A stretch of DNA of 64,000 nt from Kordia sp965283645 (GCF_965283645.1 NZ_CBDIPG010000001.1:434001-498000); one strand, 5' to 3'. Shown: positions 43,523 to 53,729, numbered from the stretch's first letter. The notes: generated from the letters alone by a model not told the origin. Numbers and translations are program-made.

Positions 43523-44476
43523 CTAGTTATTATGTTCAATAGTTCTATACGCTTCAATCACTTTCTTTACCAATCTATGTCGAACTACATCTTTATCATC
43601 TAAGTAAATAATTCCAATTCCTTTAATATCTTTTAAAACCAGCAATGCTTCTTTCAATCCAGAAATTACACGTCTTGGCAAATCTATTTGTCCAGGATCA
43701 CCTGTGAGCATAAATTTTGCATTTTTCCCCATACGCGTCAAAAACATCTTCATTTGCGCATGTGTTGTATTTTGAGCTTCATCCAAAATTACAAAGGCAT
43801 TATCCAACGTACGACCACGCATAAACGCCATAGGCGCAATTTGAATGGTTCCGTTTTCAATATAAAGCGCTAATTTTTCTGGTGATATCATATCGCGCAA
43901 AGCATCATACAAAGGTTGCATATACGGATCGAGCTTTTCTTTTAAATCGCCTGGCAAGAAACCTAAACTTTCGCCTGCTTCTACAGCCGGACGTGTTAAA
44001 ATAATTCGTCTTACTTCTTTATTTTTCAATGCTCTTACAGCTAAGGCAACACCAGTATACGTTTTTCCTGTTCCGGCTGGACCAATTGCAAAAACCATAT
44101 CATTCTTGTTCATTAACTCCACCAACTTACGTTGATTGGCTGTCATGGCTTTGATCAACCTTCCATTGGTTCCATGCACTAAAACTTCTCCACTTGCTTT
44201 GGATGTATCGTAATCCTTCTTACTTTCGCTGGTTAATACACGTTCTATCACATTTTCGTCAATTTTATTGTACTTGCCAAAATGCTCCATAAGCATCGTT
44301 AATCGCTTATCAAACTCTTCTAATAAGGTTTCATCTCCGTAAGCTTTTATCTTATTTCCTCTGGCTACAATTTTGAGTTTTGGGAAGTATTTTTTCAACA
44401 ATTCTATGTTGGTATTTTGGTGACCAAAAAACTCTCTTGGACTGATCTCAGAAAGTTCAAAAATAATTTCGTTCAA
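43523..44476 (-). CDS. PhoH-family ATPase
   Basis: 317 residues. The N-terminal part contains a KH-like RNA-binding fold region (KKYFPKLKIVARGNKIKAYG). The P-loop domain has Walker A IGPAGTGKTYTG and Walker B FVILDEAQNTTHAQMKMFLTRMG, with GDPGQIDLP downstream, the PhoH signature. It is probably an RNA-related ATPase or helicase-like factor in ribosome or mRNA quality control. It is divergent from the SAM hydrolase gene, with back-to-back promoters. Confidence 0.93.
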   Translation of the reverse strand: MNEIIFELSEISPREFFGHQNTNIELLKKYFPKLKIVARGNKIKAYGDETLLEEFDKRLTMLMEHFGKYNKIDENVIERVLTSESKKDYDTSKASGEVLVHGTNGRLIKAMTANQRKLVELMNKNDMVFAIGPAGTGKTYTGVALAVRALKNKEVRRIILTRPAVEAGESLGFLPGDLKEKLDPYMQPLYDALRDMISPEKLALYIENGTIQIAPMAFMRGRTLDNAFVILDEAQNTTHAQMKMFLTRMGKNAKFMLTGDPGQIDLPRRVISGLKEALLVLKDIKGIGIIYLDDKDVVRHRLVKKVIEAYRTIEHNN

Positions 44477-44516
44477 AAGCGACTCGTATTAAGGTTAGAT
44501 TTCCGTTTTGTTTTTT

Positions 44517-44524
44517 TAGATTTG
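44517..44524 (+). promoter_or_regulatory. -7 element of the SAM hydroxide adenosyltransferase gene
   Basis: TAGATTTG, an exact TAnnTTTG, 59 bp before the ATG at 44584. It lies immediately beside a minus-strand element. Confidence 0.45.
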
Positions 44525-44529
44525 CATAG

Positions 44530-44537
44530 CAAACTTA
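44530..44537 (-). promoter_or_regulatory. -7 element of the phoH gene
   Basis: Minus-strand TAAGTTTG, an exact TAnnTTTG, 53 bp before the ATG at 44476. The plus-strand element ends only 5 bp away, so the two start sites are very close. Confidence 0.45.
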
Positions 44538-44583
44538 CCATTTTTTAATAGATTAAATTTAAAAAAATATCAACAATTCGCCA

Positions 44584-45414
44584 ATGGCAATTATAACACT
44601 GACAACTGATTTTGGGGAGAAAGACCATTTTGTGGGCGCAGTTAAAGGAGCTATTTATAGTGAAATAGACGATATTCGTATTGTTGATATCTCACATAAC
44701 ATTAGTCCTTTTAACATTACGGAAGCCGCGTATGTGATACAAAATGCGTTTAATAGTTTCCCAAAAGGAAGTATTCATATTATTGGTATTGATTCTGAGT
44801 TGAATCCTGAAAATAAGCACATTGCACTAAAATTGGACGGTCATTTTTTTGTGTGTGCCAATAATGGAATTATGAGTTTGATTGCTTCTGAGATTGTTCC
44901 AGAGAAAATTGTAGAAATAAATATTCATGATCGAATAGAAACAAATTTCCCCGTTTTAGATGTTTTTGTTAAAGTTGCATGTCACATTGCACGCGGCGGA
45001 ACGTTGGAAGTTATCGGGAAAACAATTCAGGATATAAAACACTTAACAGGCATTAAACCTGTTGTAAATACCGACGAATCGCAAATTATTGGAAACGTCA
45101 TTTATATAGATAATTACGGAAATGTAGTGACAAATATTTCGCGAAAGCTATTTAAAGATGTTGGAAAAGGACGCGATTTTGAAATTTCGGCGCGTAATTA
45201 TAAATTTAAACGAATTCATGAACGTTATAGTGACAGTATCAATTTTACGGTAGAAAAACACAAACGTGAAGAAGATGGCAAAAAACTAGCCTTGTTCAAT
45301 TCGGCTAATTTTCTCGAACTTGCCATTTATAAAAGTAATCCGCAAACTGTTGGTAGTGCTTCTACCCTTTTTGGATTGCGATTTAGAGATACGATAACTA
45401 TTAATTTTTTATAA
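44584..45414 (+). CDS. SAM hydroxide adenosyltransferase (DUF62 family)
   Basis: 276 residues. Hydrolyses S-adenosylmethionine to adenosine and methionine with water as nucleophile; relatives catalyse halogenation. It has the N-terminal TLTTDFGEKDHFVGAVKG, the VDISHNISPFNITEAAYV segment and the C-terminal IGNVIYIDNYGNVVTNI strand typical of SAM hydroxide adenosyltransferases. It is the first gene of a run with a monooxygenase, a methyltransferase and gldF/gldG. The biological purpose of SAM removal is unclear. Confidence 0.92.
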   Translation: MAIITLTTDFGEKDHFVGAVKGAIYSEIDDIRIVDISHNISPFNITEAAYVIQNAFNSFPKGSIHIIGIDSELNPENKHIALKLDGHFFVCANNGIMSLIASEIVPEKIVEINIHDRIETNFPVLDVFVKVACHIARGGTLEVIGKTIQDIKHLTGIKPVVNTDESQIIGNVIYIDNYGNVVTNISRKLFKDVGKGRDFEISARNYKFKRIHERYSDSINFTVEKHKREEDGKKLALFNSANFLELAIYKSNPQTVGSASTLFGLRFRDTITINFL

Positions 45415-45423
45415 AAGAATACT

Positions 45424-45720
45424 ATGTTTGTACGCATTGTAAAAATGAGCTTTCACCAAGAAAATATTCCTGCGTTTTTGGAAATGTTTGATGAAAAGAA
45501 AGCATCAATCAAAAATAGAGAAGGCTGTGAGTTTTTAGAGTTATATCAAGATAAAACAAATCCTGAAATTTTCTTTACGTATAGTCATTGGAAACATGAA
45601 GACGATTTAGAAGCATACCGAAATTCAGAATTGTTCAAAAATGTCTGGAAACAAACAAAAGCGATGTTTAATGACAAACCATACGCGTGGAGTGTTGATA
45701 AATTAGTGAGTTTATCCTAA
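45424..45720 (+). CDS. Antibiotic-biosynthesis-monooxygenase-like (ABM) small protein
   Basis: 98 residues with a dimeric ferredoxin-like ABM fold pattern: VRIVKMSFHQENIPAFLEMF, CEFLELYQDKTNPEIFFTYSHW and the Leu/Tyr residues of the family. It starts 9 bp after the SAM hydrolase stop. Members include quinol monooxygenases and heme-degrading enzymes; the substrate here is unknown. Confidence 0.85.
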   Translation: MFVRIVKMSFHQENIPAFLEMFDEKKASIKNREGCEFLELYQDKTNPEIFFTYSHWKHEDDLEAYRNSELFKNVWKQTKAMFNDKPYAWSVDKLVSLS

Positions 45721-45775
45721 ACTAAATACTAGAACTCGTAACCAAACGTTACACAATTATACATTCCTAAGTGGA

Positions 45776-46609
45776 ATGATTACGAAAGAATATATGTTAA
45801 GATCATTATACTACAAGTTATCGCCAAAACAACGATTATTACTGAGACGAGTAGTATATTTCCCTGTTGATCTATTTAGAAAACGACAAGAGCTCGAACC
45901 GCCAAAAGGCTACATTTATACAGGTCCAGGAAATTATATTGAGATTGGTGAAACCTTTTTTGAGTATTTCAAAACCTACGGAAACATTCAGCCAAACAGT
46001 CGTATTTTAGATATTGGTTCAGGAATCGGTCGCATGGCAATTCCGTTTACGAAGTTTTTAAACAATGAAGGAACGTACAAAGGCTTTGATGTTGTTTCAC
46101 AAGGTGTTGATTGGTGTTCGGAAAATATTACATCAAAATATCCAAACTTTACGTTTACGCATACACCATTAAAAAACGATTTATACAATTTAAATACAAA
46201 CGAAGAAGCAAAAGATTTTACGTTTCCTTATGAAAACTCAACTTTTGACTTTGCCTTTTTAACGTCCGTATTTACACACATGATGCCAGCTGATGTATTG
46301 CATTATTTGGGTGAAATAAATCGTGTATTAGACACCGACAAAATATGTTTGGCTACGTTTTTTATTTTAGATGAACTATCAAAAAAACAAATGGTATCAA
46401 CGCATATGAATTTCAGTGTACATCATGGAAATTATGCCTTGATGGATGAAAAAGTAAAAGAAGCAAATGTTGCTTTTGACAAAGAGTATATTTTTGCACA
46501 GTTTGAAGCAAAAGGCTTTGAAATTGTCAACTTTTTTCCAGGTACTTGGTCTGGAAGAACGGAAAACACACTATCATACCAAGATATTATTGTATTAAAA
46601 AAGAACTAA
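45776..46609 (+). CDS. Class I SAM-dependent methyltransferase
   Basis: 277 residues. The SAM motif RILDIGSGIGRMAIPF is followed by GFDVVSQGVDWCSENI and the DFAFLTSVFTHMMPADVLHYLGEINRVL segment. An N-terminal basic region (about 1-55) precedes the domain. An alternative start is the in-frame ATG six codons later (MLRSLYYKL). The stop TAA abuts the ATG of gldF directly, so the genes are cotranscribed. Substrate not known. Confidence 0.88.
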   Translation: MITKEYMLRSLYYKLSPKQRLLLRRVVYFPVDLFRKRQELEPPKGYIYTGPGNYIEIGETFFEYFKTYGNIQPNSRILDIGSGIGRMAIPFTKFLNNEGTYKGFDVVSQGVDWCSENITSKYPNFTFTHTPLKNDLYNLNTNEEAKDFTFPYENSTFDFAFLTSVFTHMMPADVLHYLGEINRVLDTDKICLATFFILDELSKKQMVSTHMNFSVHHGNYALMDEKVKEANVAFDKEYIFAQFEAKGFEIVNFFPGTWSGRTENTLSYQDIIVLKKN

Positions 46610-47335
46610 ATGCTCGCAATACTCAAAAAAGAAATCAATTCGTTTTTCTCCTCATCCATTGGATATTTGGTGATTGCTTTATTTTTAATTCTAAACGGAT
46701 TATTCTTATGGTTTTTTAAAAGTGAATTCAATATTTTCGATTACGGATTTGCAGATTTAACGCCATTTTTCACCTTAGCACCTTGGATTCTCATCTTTTT
46801 AATTCCAGCAATTACCATGCGTAGCTTTTCGGAAGAAAAACGATTAGGAACGTTGGAATTATTACTGACAAAACCAATCTCAGGTTGGCACATTGTACTC
46901 GGAAAATATTTCGGCGCTTTTGTGTTGATACTTTTAGCGCTCATTCCAACACTATTATATGCATATACAGTTTATAGTTTAGGAAATCCTATCGGGAATT
47001 TAGACGTCGGAAGTACGCTTGGCTCCTATTTTGGATTGTTATTTTTAATAGCGGCATATACAAGTATTGGCGTATTTACATCAACGCTTTCGCAGAATCA
47101 AATTGTGGCGTTTATTGTGGCTGTTTTCCTTTGTTTTTTCATGTATTTTGGATTTGAAGGTATTGCCAGTGCTGACATCTTTGGCGATTTTAATAGTTTG
47201 ATTGAAAAAATAGGCATGAAAACACATTTTGATAGCATAGCACGTGGCGTAATTGATACGCGCGACGTTGTGTATTTTTTAAGTGTAACCATTTTCTTTT
47301 TATTCTTAACTGTAGTACAATTAAAAAAACGATAA
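46610..47335 (+). CDS. gldF: Gliding-motility ABC transporter permease GldF
   Basis: 241 residues with about six membrane helices. N-terminal LKKEINSFFSSSIGYLVIALFLILNGLFLW and the conserved ITMRSFSEEKRLGTLELLLTKPIS are the ABC-2-type permease pattern of GldF. In Flavobacteriia, GldF and GldG work with the ATPase GldA in gliding. gldG follows 2 bp downstream, while gldA is not in this window. Confidence 0.95.
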   Translation: MLAILKKEINSFFSSSIGYLVIALFLILNGLFLWFFKSEFNIFDYGFADLTPFFTLAPWILIFLIPAITMRSFSEEKRLGTLELLLTKPISGWHIVLGKYFGAFVLILLALIPTLLYAYTVYSLGNPIGNLDVGSTLGSYFGLLFLIAAYTSIGVFTSTLSQNQIVAFIVAVFLCFFMYFGFEGIASADIFGDFNSLIEKIGMKTHFDSIARGVIDTRDVVYFLSVTIFFLFLTVVQLKKR

Positions 47336-47337
47336 GC

Positions 47338-48999
47338 TTGAAGAAAGAACTCAATATTAGCACCAAAATCATCTTACTTATTGTAGTACTCATTATCGTG
47401 AATGCTATTGCTAGTAGTGTATTTACTCGTTTTGATTTAACACAAGACAAACGCTACACACTTTCAGAAGCTTCTAAAAATACATTGAAAGATGTGGCTT
47501 CACCTATTGTAATTGATGTTTTTCTAAAAGGTGATTTTCCATCAGATTATAAACGTTTGGCAACTGAAACTGAACAATTGTTAGAAGAATTTTCTGCGTA
47601 TAATTCAAATATAAAGTACAAGTTCATTGATCCTATTGAAGAAGGTGCAGAAGAATTTTTAATGAATAGAGTTGGCATACAGCCAACATACATCACAGAA
47701 GAAGCGACAAATAAAATTTCACGTGAACGCGTATTTCCTTGGGCAGTTGCTACGTATGGTAACAAATCTGTTAAAATTGCTTTATATAAAAACAACTTAG
47801 CAAGTTCAGAAGACGAAAAAATTGCAAGTTCTGTACAACATTTAGAATATGCGTTTGCAGATGCATTTACAAAATTAACCTTGTTAGAGAAGCAAACCAT
47901 TGCCATTCTTAGAGGTCACGGAGAATTAGAAGATGTTTACATTACCAGCTTTTTACAAACGCTAAAAGAGTATTATAAAATTGCACCTTTCGATTTAACT
48001 GCTTTTCCAGACAATCCTGAAAAATCTTTAGAAAACTTACAACGTTTCGATTTGGCAATTGTTCCAAAACCAACAAAAGCATTTTCTGATCAGGAAAAAT
48101 ACATTTTAGATCAATATACTGTTAATGGTGGAAAATCATTGTGGTTGGTGGAAAATGTACAAGCAGAAATGGACAGTTTGTATAGTGAAAGTGGGCAAAC
48201 GTTAGCTTTTCCCAGAGATTTACGATTGACCGATTTTTTCTTTACCTACGGAATTAGGATCAACCCGAAATTAGTCAACGATGTACAATGTGCGCCCATA
48301 ATGATGGCCGTTGGTGAAGATGCCAACACACAATTTTTGCCAATTCAGTGGCGTTACAATCCGTTGGTAAATCCTACTGTGAATCATCCAATTACAAACA
48401 ATACGAATTTGGTAAAGTTTGAATTCGCAAATCAGATTGATACGTTAAAAAATAGTACCAAAAAGACCATTCTATTAAAAAGTTCTGAACTTTCAAAATT
48501 GGAAGGTGTTCCAAAACCAATTTCGTTGGCTGTTATTGAAAATGAGCCAAAAACTGAAGCGTATGTAGGCAAAGGAAATCAAAACTTAGCGGTTTTAGTA
48601 GAAGGAACTTTTCAATCGGTATACAAAGGTCGTGAAAAACCATTTCAACTTTCCAATTCAAAAAATGAAGGAACTTCTAAAATGTTAGTCATTGCAGATG
48701 GTGATGTTATTAAAAATCAAGTGACACGTGGACGACCGCAGGAATTAGGTTTTGATATTGCCACAAAACGACAATATGGAAACAAAGAATTCTTACTAAA
48801 TTCTGTAAATTACCTTTTGGACAACAACGGACTTATAAACATTCGCTCTAAGGAATTAAAATTAGCTTTCCTAGATACAGAAAAAGTGTTGGAAGAAAAA
48901 TCCGTTTGGCAAGCTATAAACATTGGACTTCCGCTAGCTATACTTGCTATTTTTGGGTTCGCTTTTGCCTACATTAGAAAACGGAAGTACACGAAATAG
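47338..48999 (+). CDS. gldG: Gliding-motility ABC transporter auxiliary protein GldG
   Basis: 553 residues, starting at TTG 47338 (the only available codon next to the gldF stop). An N-terminal helix (about 9-26) and a C-terminal helix (about 528-546) bracket a large periplasmic domain with ABC_transp_aux/GldG motifs (RFDLTQDKRYTLSEAS, then VIDVFLKGDFPSDYKRL, then TIAILRGHGELEDVYI). It is the partner of GldF. Confidence 0.95.
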   Translation: MKKELNISTKIILLIVVLIIVNAIASSVFTRFDLTQDKRYTLSEASKNTLKDVASPIVIDVFLKGDFPSDYKRLATETEQLLEEFSAYNSNIKYKFIDPIEEGAEEFLMNRVGIQPTYITEEATNKISRERVFPWAVATYGNKSVKIALYKNNLASSEDEKIASSVQHLEYAFADAFTKLTLLEKQTIAILRGHGELEDVYITSFLQTLKEYYKIAPFDLTAFPDNPEKSLENLQRFDLAIVPKPTKAFSDQEKYILDQYTVNGGKSLWLVENVQAEMDSLYSESGQTLAFPRDLRLTDFFFTYGIRINPKLVNDVQCAPIMMAVGEDANTQFLPIQWRYNPLVNPTVNHPITNNTNLVKFEFANQIDTLKNSTKKTILLKSSELSKLEGVPKPISLAVIENEPKTEAYVGKGNQNLAVLVEGTFQSVYKGREKPFQLSNSKNEGTSKMLVIADGDVIKNQVTRGRPQELGFDIATKRQYGNKEFLLNSVNYLLDNNGLINIRSKELKLAFLDTEKVLEEKSVWQAINIGLPLAILAIFGFAFAYIRKRKYTK

Positions 49000-49038
49000 T
49001 TGTTAATAAGTTTCTTTTCGTTACAACGACATTTGAAA

Positions 49039-49046
49039 TATATTTG
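49039..49046 (+). promoter_or_regulatory. -7 promoter element before dnaN
   Basis: TATATTTG, an exact TAnnTTTG, 104 bp before the dnaN ATG. The upstream TTTTCG is only a weak -33 box. Confidence 0.4.
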
Positions 49047-49150
49047 TAAGAATACAAAAAAGTGAATTCCATACAGCAATTTAGCGACTAAAAAGCTATG
49101 TATTTTAGTTTGGAAGCATTATTTTTGAACATTAAATAGAACACAAACAC

Positions 49151-50269
49151 ATGAAATTTATTGTATCCAGCACCTATTTATTAAAACAGCTTCAAGTTTT
49201 AGGAGGCGTTATTAATAATAGCAATACCTTACCTATTTTAGATAATTTTCTTTTTGAATTAAACCAAAACGAACTTACGGTATCAGCTTCTGACTTAGAA
49301 ACTACGATGTCTTCAAAATTAGATGTAGAATCTGATAGTGAAGGAAGTGTTGCAGTTCCGGCAAAGTTATTATTAGATACTTTAAAAACGTTTCCAGAGC
49401 AACCATTAACGTTTGTTGTGGAAGATAACAATACTGTTGAAATTAGCTCAAACCATGGTAAATATGCGTTAGCTTACGCTGATGGCGCTGAGTTTCCACA
49501 TGCTGTTGAGTTAAAAGATCCAAGTTCAACTACAATTGCAGGACATGTATTGGCAACGGCAATTAGTAAAACTATTTTTGCTTCAGGTAACGATGATTTA
49601 CGTCCAGTAATGAGTGGTGTATTTTTTCAGTTTTCACAAGATAACTTAACGTTTGTTGCTACAGATGCGCACAAATTGGTAAAGTACCAACGTACAGATT
49701 TACAAGCTTCTCAAGTTGCTGAATTTATTATGCCAAAGAAACCATTAACCTTATTAAAAGGAATTTTAGGTGGAAGTGAAGACGAAGTTGTGATTGAGTA
49801 TAACGATAGTAATGCAAAATTTACGTTTGATAAAACGGTTTTAATTTGCCGTTTAATTGATGGAAAATATCCAAACTACGAAGCAGTCATTCCAAAAGAG
49901 AATCCAAATAAGTTAGAAATTAACAGAAATCAATTCTTAAACTCTGTGCGTCGTGTTAGTATTTTCTCTAACAAAACAACGCATCAAATTCGTTTAAAAA
50001 TTGCAGGAGCTGAATTGAATATTTCGGCAGAAGATATTGATTACTCAAACAAAGCAGAAGAACGCTTAACCTGTGATTACCAAGGTGATGATATGCAAAT
50101 TGGGTTCAACTCACGTTTCTTAACAGAAATGATTAACAACTTAAATTCTGATGATGTTTCGTTGGAAATGTCATTACCAAACAGAGCTGGAATTTTAACA
50201 CCAATTGATGGTTTAGAAGAAGGCGAACACATTACAATGTTGGTAATGCCAGTAATGCTAAATAACTAG
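49151..50269 (+). CDS. dnaN: DNA polymerase III beta clamp
   Basis: 372 residues. Three clamp domains are implied by length and by motifs MKFIVSSTYLLKQLQVLGGVI, DLETTMSSKLDVES, FVATDAHKLVKYQRTD and the C-terminal LEEGEHITMLVMPVMLN. It holds DNA polymerase III on DNA. The gldF-gldG-dnaN order is shared with other Flavobacteriia. It ends with a clear terminator. Confidence 0.98.
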   Translation: MKFIVSSTYLLKQLQVLGGVINNSNTLPILDNFLFELNQNELTVSASDLETTMSSKLDVESDSEGSVAVPAKLLLDTLKTFPEQPLTFVVEDNNTVEISSNHGKYALAYADGAEFPHAVELKDPSSTTIAGHVLATAISKTIFASGNDDLRPVMSGVFFQFSQDNLTFVATDAHKLVKYQRTDLQASQVAEFIMPKKPLTLLKGILGGSEDEVVIEYNDSNAKFTFDKTVLICRLIDGKYPNYEAVIPKENPNKLEINRNQFLNSVRRVSIFSNKTTHQIRLKIAGAELNISAEDIDYSNKAEERLTCDYQGDDMQIGFNSRFLTEMINNLNSDDVSLEMSLPNRAGILTPIDGLEEGEHITMLVMPVMLNN

Positions 50270-50329
50270 ATCTCGATGTTAGAATCTTAAAAAATCACTA
50301 ACGATCTATAATCAATTGATAAAATAAGA

Positions 50330-50362
50330 AAAGCCGTTGTACAATTGTATAACGGCTTTATA
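50330..50362 (+). terminator. Terminator of dnaN
   Basis: AAAGCCGTT / AACGGCTTT around an inner TACAATTGTA palindrome, then ATATTTTG. It can also act on the minus strand for the DUF4870 gene that converges from 50427. Confidence 0.8.
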
Positions 50363-50426
50363 TTTTGTTCTATTTAAAAAGATATCGTCTTAAAATCTAA
50401 TTGACTAATAATCCAACTATCAAATA

Positions 50427-50765
50427 TTATATCATTTTTATCGTCATTGGATAATACGGTTCGTCTCCATTACTAACTTTTACGGCATTGATAATTGGCA
50501 TAATAAATAATAATACTGCCACTGTAAGTAATAATAATAATCCTAATCCGAAGAATAAAATTAACGGAATGGAAACAATTGCATAAATAATCATGCTCAA
50601 TTGAAAGTTTACAATCTGTTTTCCTTGTTCGTCCATTTCATACACATCATTTTTATTACAAGCCCAAAGGATTAACGGAACTATTAAACTTCCAAAACCT
50701 AATACAAAACTTGATAATTGACTTAAATGTGTCCATACTATTAATTGATTGTCTTTTCTTCTCAT
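50427..50765 (-). CDS. DUF4870-domain small membrane protein
   Basis: 112 residues with three to four membrane helices. The WTHLSQLSSFVLGFGSLIVPLILW and EQGKQIVNFQLSMIIYAIVSI segments are typical of DUF4870. Role unknown. Confidence 0.85.
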   Translation of the reverse strand: MRRKDNQLIVWTHLSQLSSFVLGFGSLIVPLILWACNKNDVYEMDEQGKQIVNFQLSMIIYAIVSIPLILFFGLGLLLLLTVAVLLFIMPIINAVKVSNGDEPYYPMTIKMI

Positions 50766-50955
50766 GATCCTAAATGTTTTTGATTGATGCTTATAGGACG
50801 TAAATTTTTATATTTTGTTACACTTTATTTTTGGCTGTGTTGTAAAAACTATTTTTAAGGCAATACAGAGCATCATTTATACATGAAAAAAAATTAAAAA
50901 AATGATTGTATATAGTATATTTGAATTTTTTATGACAATACTCAATAGTTTTATA

Positions 50956-53694
50956 ATGTTTATTAAATCAAAATTACTTTTAATTGCACTTTTTTCTTGC
51001 ATAACATTTTTTTCAAATGCGCAAACAACTTCAATTCCAGATACTGTATTTGAAGACTATTTAGAAACACATGATGCCTCAGGTGCTGTTGTACCTTTGG
51101 GAGATCCGACAAGTATGGGAAATGGTATTGCCGATGATCAGTTGGTTACAACTTCGCAAATTAATACTGTTACTGGGTTAAATTTATCAGGGTTAAATAT
51201 GGTAACTATTGATGGTATTGCCGACTTTACAAATCTTGTCTATCTAAATATTAGCTCAAATACTATTACCAATCTTAATATTCAAAATATACTTCCTAAT
51301 TTGAGTTCATTAATTATAGATAATTCAGGGCTGACAAGCTTGTCACTATCTTCAAAAAATGTTACTGACGGAACAAGTATCGTATCAAATATATCTAATT
51401 TAGTCCTTACGAATAATGCAAATCTGACATTATTAGACATTCAAGATACAGCACTTACTGCTATAGATACTAAAACCAATTCTTCTCTTGAATCTTTTAA
51501 TCTGGCGTACAATCCAAACCTACTAACTCTTGATATAAGTACGAACGATCTTAGCACTAATTTTCAAATAGAGGCATGTCCATCACTGAGAAGTATCACA
51601 TTTAATGATACAAATTTTTCAGAAATTGTTGGGCTAAGTAGTTTAACAAATCTTGAAACTTTACTTGGTAATAATTCTGTTATTCAAGAATTGGATGTAT
51701 CCAATCAACCTTCGCTTTCTGTGTTAGAAATCTTAAATAATACAGCTATCACAACCTTAAATATTAGCAATACATCTGTTGTAACATTAGATGTATCAAC
51801 CAATACACAACTACAAAACCTAACTTTACATGATGGCATACATACGAATGCTACTCTTAGAAATTTAAATATCAGCAATAGAAATTTCACAACTATCAAT
51901 CTATCTTTTATAAGTAGCTTACGTACGCTAACGGCAAACAATACAGCACTTGAAGCACTTGTATTAGTACAGCCTTTGCTTGAAAACCTATCAATTGCAA
52001 ACTGCCCAAATCTGTTAACAGTAGACATTGGCAACGCACAAAATCTTTCTACAATTGATGTAAGTAATAGTACAGCACTAACTAATTTGAGTATTGGAAA
52101 TACTTCGTTAACCACTCAATTAGATCTTAGTACAAATACAGCGCTTACTTCTTTAAGTATAGATGCCAACCCATCAATTGAAGTGTTGGATTTAAGTAAT
52201 AACAACTTATTATCCAATTTAACTTTAAGTAGTAATATGGGATTAACATATGTAGATGTGAGCAATACATTAATCAATTCCCTTGATATTGCTAGTTATG
52301 GCGGACTTAACTATTTGAATATTAGCAATACGCTTTTTACGAGTCTCTATTTTGGCGGTACGATCAATCTGGAAACTTTAGTTGCAAACAACACTAAGCT
52401 TGAACAGTTAATCGTAGACAGTCCTTCACTTGCGAACCTCACAGTTGCAAACAATGCAAATCTTTTGGTATTAACTATTCGTTTTGCATTAATTTCAAAT
52501 ATCGATCTATCCACAAACCCAATTCTTGAAGACGTTACACTAGATAACGATATAAATTTAAACAATCTAACGATAGATAATTCATCAATTAAAAATCTTA
52601 ATATATTTTTTAGTCCAAGACTAACAGATTTAGTCATTTCCAACAATGCAAATCTATTAACACTAGATCTCTTTGGAATTAGTCCGCCTCGTATCGATTT
52701 GTCTTCAAACCCAATACTTCAAGAAATTCATGTACAAAGTACAGCAACAGAAAGCATAAATCTGAAAAACAATAACAATACTGCTATTTCAGATATTGAC
52801 CTTACTTCCAATAGTAACTTAACCTGCGTGTTGGTAGATAATGAACCATATTCAACAACTAATTGGACAGATAAAGATCCACAAACAAGTTATAATGATG
52901 TAAGTTGTGACATTCAAGTTTCTCCAAAAATATACTTACAAGGCGCGACTTTAGAACCAATTGCAGGAGAAGAAACCTTAATGCGCGACGATTTAAGAAC
53001 TGCTTCACTCCTACCAACTACAAGTCCTTATAGTGACAATGCAACTTGCAACCCGTTAGTTTTTGATACTACAGGACCAAACGCAATTGTTGATTGGATT
53101 TGGGTAGAATTGCGCAACGCCAACGATAATACTATGGTAAAAGACTCACAATCGGCTTTCTTGCAACGCGACGGCGATATTGTGGGTATTGATGGAATTT
53201 CTGCGGTAAATTTTAAGCAAACTGAAAATGATTATTACATAGCCATCAAACATCGAAATCACTTAGGAATTATGACTTCCAATACTGTTGCTTTGTCTCT
53301 TGCTACTACTTCCGTAGATTTTACAAACGGTAACAACCAAATTACCTATGGAACCAATGCACAAACGACTTCTGGAATGCAAACCGACACTGTTGGTATG
53401 TGGACAGGAAATGTAAATGGAGATCTGTTTGTTCAATACTCAGGAACCAATCCTGATACGCCAACAATCTTATCTACGATACTAAATGATGCAGCAAACT
53501 TTCTCAATTTTCCAACCTATATATTTCAAGGCTACAATGCCAATGATATCAATATGGATGGAAACACGCAATATTCAGGAACCAATCCGGATACACCTTT
53601 CATATTACAAAATGTATTGGCACATCCAGGAAACTTCTTAAATTTTAGCACCTATCAAATTATAGAACAATTGCCTGAAAATTTTGAGCAATAA
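50956..53694 (+). CDS. Surface leucine-rich-repeat protein with duplicated calcium-loop tail
   Basis: About 912 residues from ATG 50956 (MFIKSKLLLIAL), chosen because the signal peptide (to FFSNAQ) follows directly. More than 20 LRRs of about 21-24 residues run from roughly residue 90 to 620, with the Bacteroidota pattern LxxLDxSxNxxL. The C-terminal third (about 655-912) contains the beta-sandwich-like VDWIWVELRN, DSQSAFLQRDGDIV segment. Two NVNGD / DINMDGN loops then each precede QYSGTNPDTPxIL. No T9SS type A or B tail is obvious, but this C-terminal layout is common on Flavobacteriia surface proteins. Probably an adhesin. Confidence 0.75.
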   Translation: MFIKSKLLLIALFSCITFFSNAQTTSIPDTVFEDYLETHDASGAVVPLGDPTSMGNGIADDQLVTTSQINTVTGLNLSGLNMVTIDGIADFTNLVYLNISSNTITNLNIQNILPNLSSLIIDNSGLTSLSLSSKNVTDGTSIVSNISNLVLTNNANLTLLDIQDTALTAIDTKTNSSLESFNLAYNPNLLTLDISTNDLSTNFQIEACPSLRSITFNDTNFSEIVGLSSLTNLETLLGNNSVIQELDVSNQPSLSVLEILNNTAITTLNISNTSVVTLDVSTNTQLQNLTLHDGIHTNATLRNLNISNRNFTTINLSFISSLRTLTANNTALEALVLVQPLLENLSIANCPNLLTVDIGNAQNLSTIDVSNSTALTNLSIGNTSLTTQLDLSTNTALTSLSIDANPSIEVLDLSNNNLLSNLTLSSNMGLTYVDVSNTLINSLDIASYGGLNYLNISNTLFTSLYFGGTINLETLVANNTKLEQLIVDSPSLANLTVANNANLLVLTIRFALISNIDLSTNPILEDVTLDNDINLNNLTIDNSSIKNLNIFFSPRLTDLVISNNANLLTLDLFGISPPRIDLSSNPILQEIHVQSTATESINLKNNNNTAISDIDLTSNSNLTCVLVDNEPYSTTNWTDKDPQTSYNDVSCDIQVSPKIYLQGATLEPIAGEETLMRDDLRTASLLPTTSPYSDNATCNPLVFDTTGPNAIVDWIWVELRNANDNTMVKDSQSAFLQRDGDIVGIDGISAVNFKQTENDYYIAIKHRNHLGIMTSNTVALSLATTSVDFTNGNNQITYGTNAQTTSGMQTDTVGMWTGNVNGDLFVQYSGTNPDTPTILSTILNDAANFLNFPTYIFQGYNANDINMDGNTQYSGTNPDTPFILQNVLAHPGNFLNFSTYQIIEQLPENFEQ

Positions 53695-53729
53695 ATCGAA
53701 TTAAAACCAATCTTAGAAACAAATTACGT

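Noticed and set aside
51705..52646. Two antisense frames in the LRR gene
   Set aside because: Arise from the repetitive Leu/Asn codons of the sense strand.
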